DNA of 64,000 nucleotides, from NCBI RefSeq assembly GCF_024586455.1, contig NC_065921.1:45096574-45160573 (forward strand), written 5' to 3'. Shown here piece after piece: positions 22,670 to 34,050 of the stretch; position 1 is the stretch's first letter, and each line of letters starts with the position of its first letter. Source of the stretch: Bactrocera neohumeralis. Lineage: Eukaryota; Arthropoda; Insecta; Diptera; Tephritidae. The position numbers and the translations under genes are program-made. Below the pieces are notes generated by a model that was not told the origin of the DNA, searched no databases, and saw only the letters and a list, made by a program, of their open reading frames with translations.

Positions 22670-23740
22670 TTTATACTCTCGCAACAATGTTGCTAACGAG
22701 AGTATTATAGTTTTGTTCACATAACGGTTGTTTGTAAGTCCTAAAACTAAAAGAGTCAGATATAGGGTTATATATACCAAAGTGATCAGGGCGACGAGTA
22801 GAGTCGAAATCCGGATGTCTGTCTGTCCGTCCGTCTGTCCGTCCGTCCGTGCAAGCTGTAACTTGAGTAAAAATTGAGATATCATGATGAAACTTGGTAC
22901 ACGTATTCCTTGGCTCCATAAGAAGGTTAAGTTCGAAGATGGGCCAAATCGACCCACTGCCACGCCCACAAAATGGCGGAAACCGAAAACCTATAAAGTG
23001 TCATAACTAAGCCATAAATAAAGATATTAAAGTGAAATTTGGCACAAAGGATCGCATTAGGGAGGGGCATATTTGGACCCAATTGTTTTGGAAAAGTGGG
23101 CGTGGCCCCGCCCCCTACTAAGTTTTTTGTACATATCTCGGAAACTACTATAGCTATGTCAACCAAACTCTACAGAGCCGTTTTTTTAAAGCATTTCCAT
23201 ATACAGTTCAAAAATGGAAGAAATCGGATAATAACCACGCCCACCTCCCATACAAAGGTTATGTTGAAAATCACTAAAAGTGCGTTAACCGACTCATAAA
23301 AAACGTCAGAAACACTAAATTTTACGGAAGAAGTGGCAGAAGGAAGCTGCATCCAGGCTTTTTTTTAAAAATTGAAAATGGGCGTGGCGTCGCCCACTTA
23401 TGGACCAACAACCATATCTCAGGAACTACTTGACCGATTTCAATGAAATTCGGTATATAATGTTTTCTTAACACCCTGATGACATGTACGAAATATGGGT
23501 GAAATCGGTTCACAACCACGCCTTCTTCTAATATAAAGCTATTTTGAATTCCATCTGATGCCTTCTCTGTATAATACGAGTATAAACATTAGGAACCAAT
23601 GATGATAGCGGAATAAAACTTTACAAAAATACGGTATTTGAAAAATATTTAAATGACGAATAATGAAATCTCGATTATCACTTTACCATGCGAGAGTATA
23701 AAATGTTCGGTGACACCCGAACTTAGCCCTTCCTTACTTG
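22670..23740 (+). mobile_element. Long interspersed non-coding repeat (Helentron/DINE-type?)
   Basis: Starts 'ATACTCTCGCAACAATGTTG' and ends near 'GCGAGAGTATAAAATGTTCG' and 'CCTTCCTTACTTGTTCTTG'. Contains the GTCTGTCCGTCC-rich run (22817-22850), repeated 'CCACGCCCAC' words and 'GAAATTCGGTATATAATG'. Repeats of this style are widespread in fly introns and non-coding. The class is uncertain; I see no transposase or RT frame. Confidence 0.6.
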
Positions 23741-23749
23741 TTCTTGTTT

Positions 23750-24070
23750 ACATTTCAGTTAAGAAAACAATTACATATCTGTACCATGTTTAAGTGCTTA
23801 CTTATGGCACTTTATAGGTTTTCCTTTAATGGCGTTTTGTTGTGGTGACAGTGGTCTGATTACGCCTATCTACGAACTCGACTTTTTTGTGTACCAAGGA
23901 ACCGTCATACCAATTTTCATCAAGATATCTTAATTTATACTCAAGTTACACCTTGCTCTGACAAACGGACAGACAGAAAGTGACCCGTATTTCAACTTTT
24001 CTTACGTACAATCGTTAGGTGAACAAAACTATTATACTCTGTAGCAACATGTTGGAAGTGTATAAAAACC
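23750..24070 (-). mobile_element. Truncated reverse-oriented copy of the preceding repeat
   Basis: 'CAAACGGACAGACAGAAAGT' at 23962 followed by 'AACTATTATACTCTGTAGCAAC' at 24027 is the reversed start of the 22670 repeat. The two copies therefore lie tail to tail with almost no spacer. Confidence 0.55.
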
Positions 24071-25211
24071 AATACACTAAATATTATGAGTTTTGTTAAA
24101 CTAGTTGACTTTAGTTGTACGCCAAAGATAAACGTAATCAGTCCAGTCCTCTCTCTAGCCCAAATACGATTCTATTTATCGATTTTCCAATTGTCTTTAT
24201 ATTGTTAGTGTCGGTCAATATATACATATTTTATTGGCATTAAGTAAACATCTTATCTTTAAAGTAATATAATTTGCTATAAAAAAATTAAAGTAAACGG
24301 TCCAAATGTTAAGCTAATCACCATATACTCAATGTGTACTCTCCATACCTTTGGTTGCCTTGGGTATGGGTTAGCGAGAGATACTTATATCAATAAATTT
24401 CTATGAGAATATAGAAGAAATTTGGTCTCCTTAGCCTCATACATCTAATATAATATATTCGTCACTTTATCTGACTTTATAACGTATGTATCGGTGTAAT
24501 TGAAAACATCGCTTAAAATTTGAGGACATTATCTTTGTCTGCATGCGAAATTATACCTTCCTTACTTGTTATCAGAACTTGTTTGTTATCTATAAGTTTA
24601 AAGAATGTTTCATTTTCTTTTTATGACTAATACCAATATAAATAGCTAATACTGAAAATAGCTACAACATTAATCCTCTGATGGCCCAAATAACCCAGTT
24701 AGTTTTGGTTTTTGGAAAGAAGTGTTCTTCGAACATTCCAGTAGCGGCAAAAGTTCTTAAACAATTTTGTTCATTGATTATTGAGGTAAGAACTACTATC
24801 ATGGATAAGTTCTTAAAACACTGGATTAATGGGAAGAAATTCGAAGTTGTCAAATTATGTTCCATAAATAATGGGAAAGTATACCCGTTTAATAAAAAAT
24901 AAAATAAAAAACTATTTGGTTGGTTTCTATGTCGAACCTTTGAAATCAGACTATATTGGACCATATTTTGCGTTACAAAACCTTTTTAAAATCAATAAAA
25001 ATGAATATATCGAGATTTATATCTTTACTATATAGCTTCAAATATGTTTATTCTTTACGAATTAGTATGTGTGAAAACGTTCATAAATAATTTCATTTTA
25101 TTTTTGTTTTTGTAACTGTAAAATGTTGTGTAATGAATTTAAAAAGTGTGTTTTAAAAATATTGAAATTGTTGCATGTCCATCGTAGACTTCATTTTCTA
25201 TGTCCTAATGG
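24071..25211. other. 3' flank of L2, AT-rich
   Basis: No exon recognised. A 73-codon plus-strand frame at 24681-24902 has no motif I know. The last part probably contains the 3' UTR of L2, which ends at 25212. Confidence 0.4.
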
Positions 25212-27401
25212 TTATTCCCGCACATAAGTGCCTAAGTAACGGTCACACATGCCACAATAGTGCGCCGTGTTCATGCAACTGCCAATGCAATATGGTAGAC
25301 AAATGAAGCAATAAAGTCTGAAAGTAGAAAAAGAGGGAGTGATAATAAAATGCATGGAATATAGTATTATTTTGTTGTAAAAGCAAGAGTGGTGGGTATT
25401 TTTGAAAATATGGTATATTCTATAAATTAGAACAATTTAATAAATGTTTAAAAGCGAGTATTTCAATAAGAGCGCCAAAAAAGATTGAGATATCAATGAA
25501 ATTCTTTATTCCTGTGAAAGTACATTCAATGCCATTATGTATGGCCCGCTTGCAGAAGTCCAGACGCTGAACCCAATTTTCGACAGTTTGCAAGCATAAA
25601 TCAATTTCAGGTTCGATATTCGTACGAAGTTCATCAATCATGTTTGGCTTGTTGGCATAGATCATAGACTTGACATAGCCCCACAGAAAAGAGTCTAACG
25701 GGGTCAAATCCCTCGACCGAGGCGGCCAATTGACTGAGCCACCTAGTTCACCAAACTTGGTTTTCAATAAATCGATTGTGACATTCGCCGTGTGGCTTGT
25801 GGCGCCGACCTGTTGGAACCACATATTGTCCAAGTCCATATCATCCAATTCACGCCAAAAATATTCAGTTATCATTGAGCGGTAGCGATTCCCATTCACA
25901 ATAACGTTCCGGTCTTGATCATCACGGAAGAAGTGCAGATTACAATGGTGACTATTGGAGTACGTTTGAATTGCTGCCTCACCAATAACTCATATTTTGC
26001 TTATTGACGAAGCCATTCAGCCAGAAGTGAGCTTAATTTTTGAAGATGATGCGCTAGCGGCAGCAATATTCTCGACACTAGCGGCACTTCTTTGTCTCAC
26101 TGGCACGAGAACCTTTTGAACTGTGCCTGTGGATTAAAATTTTTCACCAGACGCTTAATTGTTAATCTGACAGGACGATTATGACGACCATAAATAGGAC
26201 GTAGCGCTCTTAAAATAGAGGCCACTGACTCCGAATTTCGGAAATAAATTTTAATAATTTCGACTCGTTTTTGGATCTTTCCATGATGAAATGGCAAACC
26301 TTACTGAAGAGAAATGTAAAAAGAGCAGGAAAAAATATGGTGTCGTTTGCATTTTGTATTGGCCTACTTTTGCAGCGACCCTATTCAAAACCCCGTTATA
26401 TGAATTATGCCTAAATTATTTGGCAACTCTTTTCTAGAAACTGTAGTAAAATACTTCGTTCACTAAAGTTTAACGTTAATATTCGGTCAATAATGTAAAC
26501 TAATTTTTCTTCTGTAATTAAAAAAAAAATATATATATGGCAACTCTAGAAATTTTCGAATCAGAAATGTTAATTAAGCACCCAAAACTATAATTATTAC
26601 TCACTAATTTATGCTGGTAGACTAAATTGGGAGTTTCATAAAATATATGCATGTAAATTAGGGTGGTCCATTAAATATATGGTTTGAATTAATTATTTCA
26701 ATATCTGTAATTAACACCAGGTATAAAAGTATCAGTTGTAAATTTTGGTGCTGATTAAAGACACGAAACGGAAAAATTAGCACTTTAAATTTTGTAAATA
26801 GTTTTTTTTTTTTTAAATTTTTTTGAGAACCACCCTAATGTACTCATAAAACTCTAGTAAATAATGATATAATTAGGATTATGAGGTTAGATTTATAATT
26901 TTCAGAATAACAATGCGCTCTAAAAATTGTTTTTTAGAAATATTTGCCCTTAATTTATCGTTCTTTGGCTGTAAAATAAATTTATTGGCAACACCTTAAA
27001 CCAAAAACTTACTGAAAGAGACACAGCAGCAATGCGATCAGATGCGTGCGTGATGTGGGCCTGAAGCGCAGACGTGTGCGTGTATAATTGTGGCAATAGG
27101 GACACTGTATATCCACCGGCACTGGTCCGTATATAATCGGCGCACCCGCTGTGCATAAAAAATAAGAAAAAAATTAAGTGAAACTATTTCATTTTCCCAC
27201 AAATATTTGAAGGTTGCCGCACTTACGCGTAATTACAACAACATGCGATGGGTTCGCGGTCGTGGGTGCGGCACCTGTTGCTTGCGCGTAGCTGGGCGGC
27301 GCGGGTGGCAATAAAGTCTGCTGCTGCTCGTTGGGCGGCACCGCTTGCTCTAGTGGGGCTGTTGGGTAGATGCGCGACGGTGCTGATGACTTGTCATCCA
27401 T
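25212..27401 (-). CDS. LITAF-domain protein L2 (three exons, 138 aa)
   Basis: Exons 27401..27227, 27148..27013 and 25317..25212 (175+136+106 nt = 138 codons plus stop). Donors are C|GTAAGT and CA|GTAAGT; acceptors are TGCACAG and CTTTCAG. Intron 1 is 78 bp (phase 1) and intron 2 is 1695 bp (phase 2). The short Pro-rich leader has APPSYAQATG (PPSY at 35-38). The LITAF domain has CPYC at 74-77, the membrane-dipping segment HLIALLLCLFQLYCFICLPY split by intron 2, and HYCGMC (Cys 125 and 128), ending YLGTYVRE. The ATG is preceded by AAATAA, a good fly start context; the upstream in-frame codons have no ATG. Predicted role: zinc-dependent peripheral membrane protein of endosomes, able to bind WW-domain proteins. 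Intron 2 hosts a transposon and a MITE. Confidence 0.93.
25420..26345 (-). mobile_element. Tc1/mariner-superfamily transposon, internally deleted
   Basis: Minus-strand frames: MPFHHGKIQKRVEIIKIYF and SESVASILRALRPIYG (N-terminal helix-turn-helix, 26297..26097), a short remnant near 25990, then NGNRYRSMITEYFWRELDD, MWFQQVGATSHTA and PLDSFLWGYVKSMIY (25899..25420). The catalytic Asp of the QQDGA box reads Val here, and the segment between the domains is deleted. Inactive. Inside L2 intron 2. Confidence 0.8.
26659..26837. mobile_element. 179-bp hAT-type MITE
   Basis: Ends TAGGGTGGTCC (left) and CCACCCTA (right) form short inverted repeats. The flanks are ATGTAAAT and ATGTACTC, a plausible diverged 8-bp target duplication. 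Interior AT-rich, no coding. In L2 intron 2. A matching single end lies at about 48214. Confidence 0.55.
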
Positions 27402-28379
27402 ATTTATTTGACTTGAATAAGTATTCACTAATAATAAACACACTTAATGAAACGATTACTAATTAATTTGTTGTAATAACAAAAATATTTTCTGCTTCTT
27501 TATCTTTTCAGTGAGTATTCAACACTTTGTTCTAATTGCGTTCTGGCCGTCTGACAGGTGTGACAAGCCGTTACTATTGCACTCATTTATCAAACCAAAC
27601 TGTGAGGCGTTCGTGTTCGACGAGCGTTTGTCGATTTCGGGCGGCGATACAATTCAAAATCGAAAAATAGAGAATCGAAAAAAAAGCTATAGGTAAGCAG
27701 GGAAAGCGAGTCGATGGCAAAGGCAAATCCATATAATGTACCTATATTAAATATGTACATATGTATATGTATGTGAGTGTGTAAAGATAATAAAAATTAC
27801 AACGACAAAGAAAATAAACAATGAAACCACCTATCGATACATAAATACTTGCATTCCTAAACACATATACATATATTTAGACTTACCCACACACGCACAT
27901 TGGCAGATCTTTTGTTATCAGCAGCACCGGTAGTGCGGCGAACGCTTCAATTTTTATCATCGACATTCGCGGTAAGTTTTCAGTTCAAAGCGAAAAAGAC
28001 CGCTGAGCGGAGTGTGTAAGCGCTTTTATCAATATTTCAATATGTACTCACACCTCTGGTCAATTAATCAATATCCGCTCAATTCGTTTCTCTACTTTAC
28101 TGCATTCTTCTTGGCGATAAAGAATCATTTACTTGTGTATGGTATATTCAAATTCTCTACCAATCTCTCACTCTCTCTCTCTCTCTCTCTCACACACTTT
28201 ATTCGTGGTTACAAGATTGTTTTGTGACAATTTAGTTACGGTAGAGATATTTACTCTCACTTTTACCTGGCATTCATTAAGTTGGAACGGTTTTTGAAGA
28301 GGACGCAATCAGCTCGACATCACGATCAGTTCAAGATCCATTGATGTGTATAGAGCCCGAGCGATATTTAAAGAACTTC
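27402..28379. other. 5' flank of L2; no further gene
   Basis: The first 150 bp probably include the L2 5' UTR and promoter (minus strand), with a less AT-rich patch at 27540-27650. A (CT)n run lies near 28170-28191. No exon recognised. Confidence 0.4.
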
Positions 28380-29480
28380 CGTTAAAAAAAGAAAGAACGT
28401 TAACTTCGGTTGCACTGAATACTCTTCATAAATACAAAACGTTCCCTACTAAAACTCGATTTTGATCAGTCAGTTTGCCTGGCAGATACTATATGCCATA
28501 GTGACTAAATCTCAGCAATTTTTCCGGAAATTATACCATTCTTCAACTTCTTTATTGGCGTAGTCACCGCTTACGCAGTTATAGCCTGTTACAACCGTTC
28601 CAGTCGCTCTTCTTTTTCGCTGTTTGGCACCATTTGGATATTTTAAGTGCAGGTCATCAGTTCCAGCAGGAAGCAGTTCCTCCTTCACTGCTTCTCCCGG
28701 CGGGTACTGCGTCGAATACTTTCAGAATTGGAGTGTTTTCATCAATTCGGACGACATGACCTAGACAGCGTAACCGCTGTTTCTTAATTCGGTGAACTAT
28801 GTCACTGTCGTCGTATAGCTCATACAGCTCATCGTTCCATCGAATGCGGTATTCGCTGTTGCAAATGCATAAAAGACCATTAATTCTCCGCAAAACCTTT
28901 CTCTCTAAAAGGAGGATGGAGCCTTGTAAAGAAGTTCACGCAAGTGGGGAAAGTGATATGAGCGCCATTCACTTGGGAGCTCACGACTTCAGGTCTTAAA
29001 CCAAATATCCTCTGGGTAGCCAAAACAGCCAAAAAAATATCCGTTTGAAAGCGAGCTAAAGTAAAAAAAAACGAAACATCCCCCCCCACTAGTTGTGCGC
29101 TGGGTTTGGGACCCGGCACGTAAAAAAAGAAGAAAACAGCTTCGGATAAGAGACCTCCCTTTTGATGACGACTACTGCAAACGTACTAAAAGATATCTCG
29201 TCAGATGAAAAATTGTTCCATACAAGCACTTAATTCCGATCATTCCGTTTGTATTGCAGCTACATACATATATGGTACAGAGGTACGATCTGAACATTGT
29301 ATGTATCGATATCTCAAAAAATGAGTTCATGTATATACTTATGTAGGCAGACGGACATGGTTAAATCGACTCAGCTCGTCATGCTAATCATTTATGAATA
29401 AATTATATACATATGTAGAGTACTTGATGCCTTCTTCTAATTGCTACAAACTTCGAGGCATAATAAAAATAGAAATTGTT
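28380..29480 (-). mobile_element. DINE-like repeat split by a LINE insertion
   Basis: The left part (28380-28542) has 'TTAACTTCGGTTGCACTGAA' and 'CTATATGCCATAGTGACTA'. The right part (29185-29480) continues with 'AGATATCTCGTCAGATGAAA', 'ATTCCGATCATTCCG', GACGGACATGG and 'TCGACTCAGCTCGTC'. The halves read as one repeat interrupted by the LINE at 28543-29160. Confidence 0.6.
28543..29160. mobile_element. RTE-like LINE copy with inverted 5' end, inserted in a DINE-like repeat
   Basis: 28543-28905 is the LINE 3' region in minus orientation (CTTCTTTATTGGCGTAG, then a minus-strand frame with EYRIRWNDELYELYDD and RLRCLGHVVRIDE). At 28906 it switches to the LINE 5' end in plus orientation (GGAGGATGGAGCC to CACGTAAAAAAAGAAG). 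All interior sequence is missing. Best example in the window of a head-to-head twin-primed structure. Confidence 0.8.
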
Positions 29481-29714
29481 ACTCTTGTGACAGAATTAGG
29501 TTTATTAGGTTGGCGCGGTTTTGAAGAGAGCAGTTCACGCGACAGTGAAGTATAAGGAGACTGAAAAAAATTAAAGTTATTTGGATTGAAAAAGCGATAA
29601 ACTCTCATTTTTATATTAAAATTAATGGGGTAGGGGTGCTTTTGAATAGATTGCGATCAGATTCGGTGTATGGTTGGTACCCAGCAAAATATGAAGGTAT
29701 TATTAATAATAATA

Positions 29715-30241
29715 ATGGGTTGTCAAAAAAGTCTTGCGGTATATTTATTGAATTTTTTTTTATTGAATTGAAATGAATTTTTGATGACTCATGCCCAGCT
29801 CTTGACCGATGCTACGGCTGCTACTATGCCGGTCTCTTTCGACCAATTCAGCGATTTTATCGCAATTTTCGACGACAGGCCTTCCGGAGCGTGGTGCATC
29901 TTCGACCACCTCTACACCAGAACGAAAACGTTGAAACCATCATTGTGCGGTGGAAATGGAAACTGTATCGGATCCATAAACTGCACAAATTTTATTGGCG
30001 GCTTGAGATGCATTTTTGTCTATATCCTAGTAGTACTGTAAAATATGCCGTATTTTCTATTTATTTTACTCCATGTTTGCGACGCTATAACTCACGAACG
30101 ACTTAAAAGAAACGACGTGTTAGCGCGTGAAATGAGCTTTCCAAAAAGGTGTAGCATGACCCGATGCGACGAATAAAATTAGAAATACGCGCTTTCAGCG
30201 CCAACTAGCGAAAATACCGCAAGACTTTTTTGACAACCTAT
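29715..30241 (-). mobile_element. Mariner deletion derivative, 527 bp, copy 1
   Basis: Perfect-style inverted ends: ATGGGTTGTCAAAAAAGTC at 29715 and, in reverse at 30241, ATAGGTTGTCAAAAAAGTC, both followed by TTGCGGTATTT. TA duplications at 29713-29714 and 30242-30243. The minus strand encodes only the N-terminal helix-turn-helix part of a mariner transposase (CRHKSASSRQ-type region, VEDAPRSGRP-like block); the catalytic two thirds are gone. Sister copy: 43891..44416, same deletion. Confidence 0.88.
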
Positions 30242-30243
30242 TA

Positions 30244-31425
30244 TTTTTTTCTGTTGAACTGTGATTTCTTAGAGTAAAGACCAGTTCGAGATCAAATAGT
30301 TGAGGCCCTATTATAGAGAAAAAAAATATATTGCACTTACTCATACTTAGTATCGGTCTAAATCTATTTTTTAAAACTTTAAGAAGCCAACAGAGTAATC
30401 ACTTGTTATATTTGTGTTATGTCAGGAGTCAAAAAAAACTTAGATTTAGATTAGAGACGTACTACATATACCACGTAATAATAATAAGCGCCATTGTAGG
30501 AGTGCAAAAAGACTTCCCCAGTAGTTTCTCGAAAGAGAGTAATCACTCCGTCCATCAAATAAGTGAAAGTTTAGATAAGGCCTTGGATGATTTTACAGCC
30601 AGCCCTAACTGAGATCCTCCAACGTTTTTTAGTTTGGTTTGTGAAGAAGATATCAGTTCCATTCATGATAATATTACTGTCAGAATTACGATGGGCTCTC
30701 GAGCTGAAATTGATGTAAACTAAAGTCATCTAGACTAATTTGTCGGAGTCTCATTGGGATAAATAAATATTAATTAATTCAATCTGGACATAACTTCCAA
30801 TTATGTTATAATTTTTTATCTCGAAGACAGGTGCTCCAACTCTAAGGATACACTTTTTCTTTTGAGTGGAGACTTTAGTTGTTGTTTGAGTATTTGTTCA
30901 GTAATTTACTTACTTGGTTAGTTGGGTGACACTTTTTACTTTGAAATTACATACATAGATTGCTGAAACAAATAACTTCCCTATGAGTTGGATATATTTT
31001 GATATATCTGATGAATGGTATAAAAAGCTTAAAAAAATTCGGTTCTCTGAATTGTTAAATTCACTTGAATTATAATCAGTGATAACAAAGATCTCCTCGT
31101 TATTGTCAATTATCTTCAGAGTACTGTTTGAAAACTAACCAGATATTGGTTAGTCGCCATCTGAAAATGGCCCTAAAATTCTTACGTCGCATTCCAATAA
31201 GATCGAAAGCCATACATTTTCACTACATAATCTATAATTTATTATTAATATTCGACTTTCACGACCGCCATACTTTTATCATCAAGTAACAGTTCTTAAC
31301 TGTAAAGGGTCGTAATATTTCAATAAAACCAAATTTTTTGTATTTTAAATTTGCCATGAAGTTTCTTCAAAATATATATGTATGTCCCAAAATTTATGCA
31401 AGATTGGAACTAAAATTTTAATAAT
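30244..31425. other. Intergenic, nothing recognised
   Basis: AT-rich DNA between L2 and L3. The 93-codon plus-strand frame at 30331-30612 has no recognisable motif. No RNA gene, terminal repeat or exon found. Confidence 0.4.
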
Positions 31426-31429
31426 TTTT

Positions 31430-32100
31430 TTTTATTGAATCATAAAGTACAGAGGAATAAGACATGCGGCGAATGTCCCTCACGGCCTCCATACACATAC
31501 ACACTCAATTGTTGAAATTTCGATGACTTTTCTGCGTAAAGCACGCGTGGTTGAGGACTTGTGGCAATGGATTTGTGATTTTAATTAGTCTCATAACAAA
31601 AAAATTTAATGGTGGTTAATCACACGATCTAGGGGGCCAATTCTGATGGTCAAGATAATCGGCCTACTGAGCGTACTATTCACAACACCATCACTCATCT
31701 TGAGACTCAGCTTTAATTTTTAGATAATATTCGACCGGACTGACGTATGGAACGACTTGGCGCATTTTACGTCGAGAACTTTAATTGAAAGTTTTTAAAA
31801 TACAGCTCTGGCATGAAATGAAGCCGCTCGACGTTCCCAAGTGACAACGCTTTGGGCTCTTGAAAAGTTCTAAGAAGAACCGACGTTTTCAAGACAAATT
31901 TTTTTCAGCGGAAAATCCCGCTTCGATTCAGGGCTTGGGACAAAATATCACGCGTGTCATTCACCAGTTACCAGTCGAAATGCTCAATCGAGTCATCAAA
32001 AATTAGATTCAACGGATGGCCAAAGAATGTTCTTTCGAACGACAATAAACATTTCCTATTAAATTTAAAGTTTCTGCGTTTTTTCATTAAAAAAGTAGGT
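31430..32100. mobile_element. Rearranged Tc1/mariner-superfamily remnant, segments in both orientations
   Basis: 31500-31635 on the minus strand encodes a PPRSCD-like box and a C-terminal part. 31655-31745 on the plus strand matches the N-terminal region of the copy at 50500 (RPTERTIHNTITHLETQ). 31880-32000 on the plus strand encodes a C-terminal block (GLGQNITRVIHQLPVEMLNR). Parts of one transposase family are therefore juxtaposed in conflicting orientation. Confidence 0.55.
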
Positions 32101-32999
32101 AAGCTCGAAATGGACCACCCTTTAAAATAGCGCATATTTTCATAGATAATATAATAATTTCTGTTCATCTATGCTAGGTGAATGCAGGACGGTGGTTCAC
32201 CAAATGTGTTTTATTTATTGATTTTCCTTATTTACTTCAATTATACCTGTATATACTTGTATGTATGTAAGTATCCCGAATAAAGCAAAATAATTGAGCA
32301 TCTACTGTATTCATTATTAAACATTTTTTCTCCTTTTTCCTCAATTTGTGCCAAACATTGTGCCAATAAGCTGATTAGAGTAATTTTCGTCAACCATTAC
32401 TGGTCGTAGCTGTCTACCATGTATACTTAGTATATATTTATATGTGTGATTATTCATTCATACCAGGATGTTATATGTTAGTACAACCGATTTTAGTCAT
32501 TAAGCGTGATGTTAAGTGTTCTAATAATACAAAAATATGAAAATCAAATAATGTTATTGTGATTGCCTGGCAGTTTGATTAATCGGCACTTCAATGCATT
32601 AAAAAAAGCTTATATACACATATGTATGTACGTAGTAAATATATATATGATAAGTAAATTTTGTCACGATTATTCATTTATAGATCCAAACAATTTGATT
32701 TTCAAAGGGGTTTTCACAGCTAAAAATTACACCTATGTATATGTGATATCTAATATATGTATGTACTATATGTATGTAAGTGCATACATGGGTTATTTGT
32801 ACATACTATATATACATACTGATTATAGTTTTTCAAAATTTCCAGCTCGTTAGTGCAAATAATAATTTTGCTTAATAATTTCACTGTGATACAGAAATGA
32901 TATTGCTCATTCGCAATTTATTAAATTAAAGAAAATAAAAAATAGTAAAATTCCGATTTTAACCCACAGATATATTCTTATGCATATTTGAATGATTAT
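32101..32999. other. AT-rich intergenic DNA
   Basis: TATGTA-rich words, no exon and no known repeat boundary recognised. Confidence 0.4.
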
Positions 33000-34050
33000 A
33001 CTACTCGAGAATAAAGAAAGTTTTAACTAGCTTGTGATGCTGTGTATTGTCTTGGTGAAAATCACTTTCTCTTTCTTCAAATGTGAACGTTTTTCTTCGA
33101 TTTCGTCCTTCAAAAATTTGCTTTTCAAACGGTCTAATAACGCTATGTAATAATCTGCTTCTTCTTTATTGGCGTATATACGCGGTTATATCAGAGTTTA
33201 CATTGAAGATTTCAAGTATACCCAGGTCCTTCTCCAACTGGTCTTTCCAATGGAGTGGAGGCCTTCTTTGATTATTCAATACGCATTCCAAAATACAGAC
33301 GCCATAATCTTGCCACCCGACTGTTGTTTTTTACCACGCTTTGAAGCGGATTTGTCCTGTGCAGTCCACTGAGATGACTGTCGATTGTACTTCGGTATGA
33401 AATGAACCATGTTTCATTCAATGTCACATATCGACACAAAAACTCGAGTTTATTAGGCTTGAACATCTCTAAACACTGCTCCAACTCATCACCTCGTCGT
33501 TGATTTTGGTAAAAAGTGAGCTCGTGCGGTACCCACTTTGAACAGAGTTTCCTCATACCCAAATCTTCGTGAATGATATGATATATACGTTCAGTTAATA
33601 TCTTTAGAGTGCCTGCTATCTTGAACAACTTCACTTTACGGTCATCCAAAATTATTTTGTGGACTTTGTTAATGTTTTCGTCGGTAACAACCGCTTTTGG
33701 GCATTTACAACGTTCGTCGCCTTCGGTGCTCATTTCATCATGGTTCATTTCATTAATGGTTGAGTTTGCTGTATCAGTATTCGGAAACTCGTCATTAAGC
33801 CAAACTTTTGCTTGTACTGTGTTTTTCCCCTTTGAAAACCACATTTATCAACACGCTTAAATCCTTTTCATGCATTTTTTTTCACAACAAAAGTTGAATC
33901 ACTCAAAAATAAACATAATTCACGATGAAATGATCCAACAAAACGCGCTTTTTGAAGGTTAAACATCGTATGAATTTGATTCTAGTAGCGCCATCTATGT
34001 GTAAGGCCGGGGACTTTTAAATTTACCTCTCACAACATTGCTGATTCTGA
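33000..34050 (-). mobile_element. Mariner-like element with nested LINE fragment
   Basis: 33844..33272 on the minus strand encodes a decayed N-terminal to central transposase: AVVTDENINKVHKIILDDRK, YHIIHEDLGMRKLCSKWVP, ELEQCLEMFKPNKLEFLCRY, VTLNETWF (D-E replaced by N-E at the first catalytic box). The left end (33025-33155) holds the CHKSM-like region. Between them lies a LINE piece at 33160-33272. The right end near 34010 has GGCCGGGGACTTTTAAATTT, the same TIR family as 12946. Confidence 0.75.
33160..33272 (-). mobile_element. RTE-like LINE 3' fragment nested in mariner
   Basis: CTTCTTCTTTATTGGCGTAT at 33164 followed by 'CAGGTCCTTCTCCAACTGG' and 'CCAATGGAGTGGAGGCC' matches the 3' terminus of the LINE at 4016-4190 with a small deletion. 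It interrupts the mariner transposase sequence, so it inserted later. Confidence 0.75.

Noticed and set aside
23039..23299. 86-codon plus-strand frame within the 22670 repeat
   Set aside because: No motif, and the repeat family is non-coding in style; the frame is chance.
24681..24902. 73-codon plus-strand frame
   Set aside because: No recognisable domain, no splice context and no homologous copy in the window.
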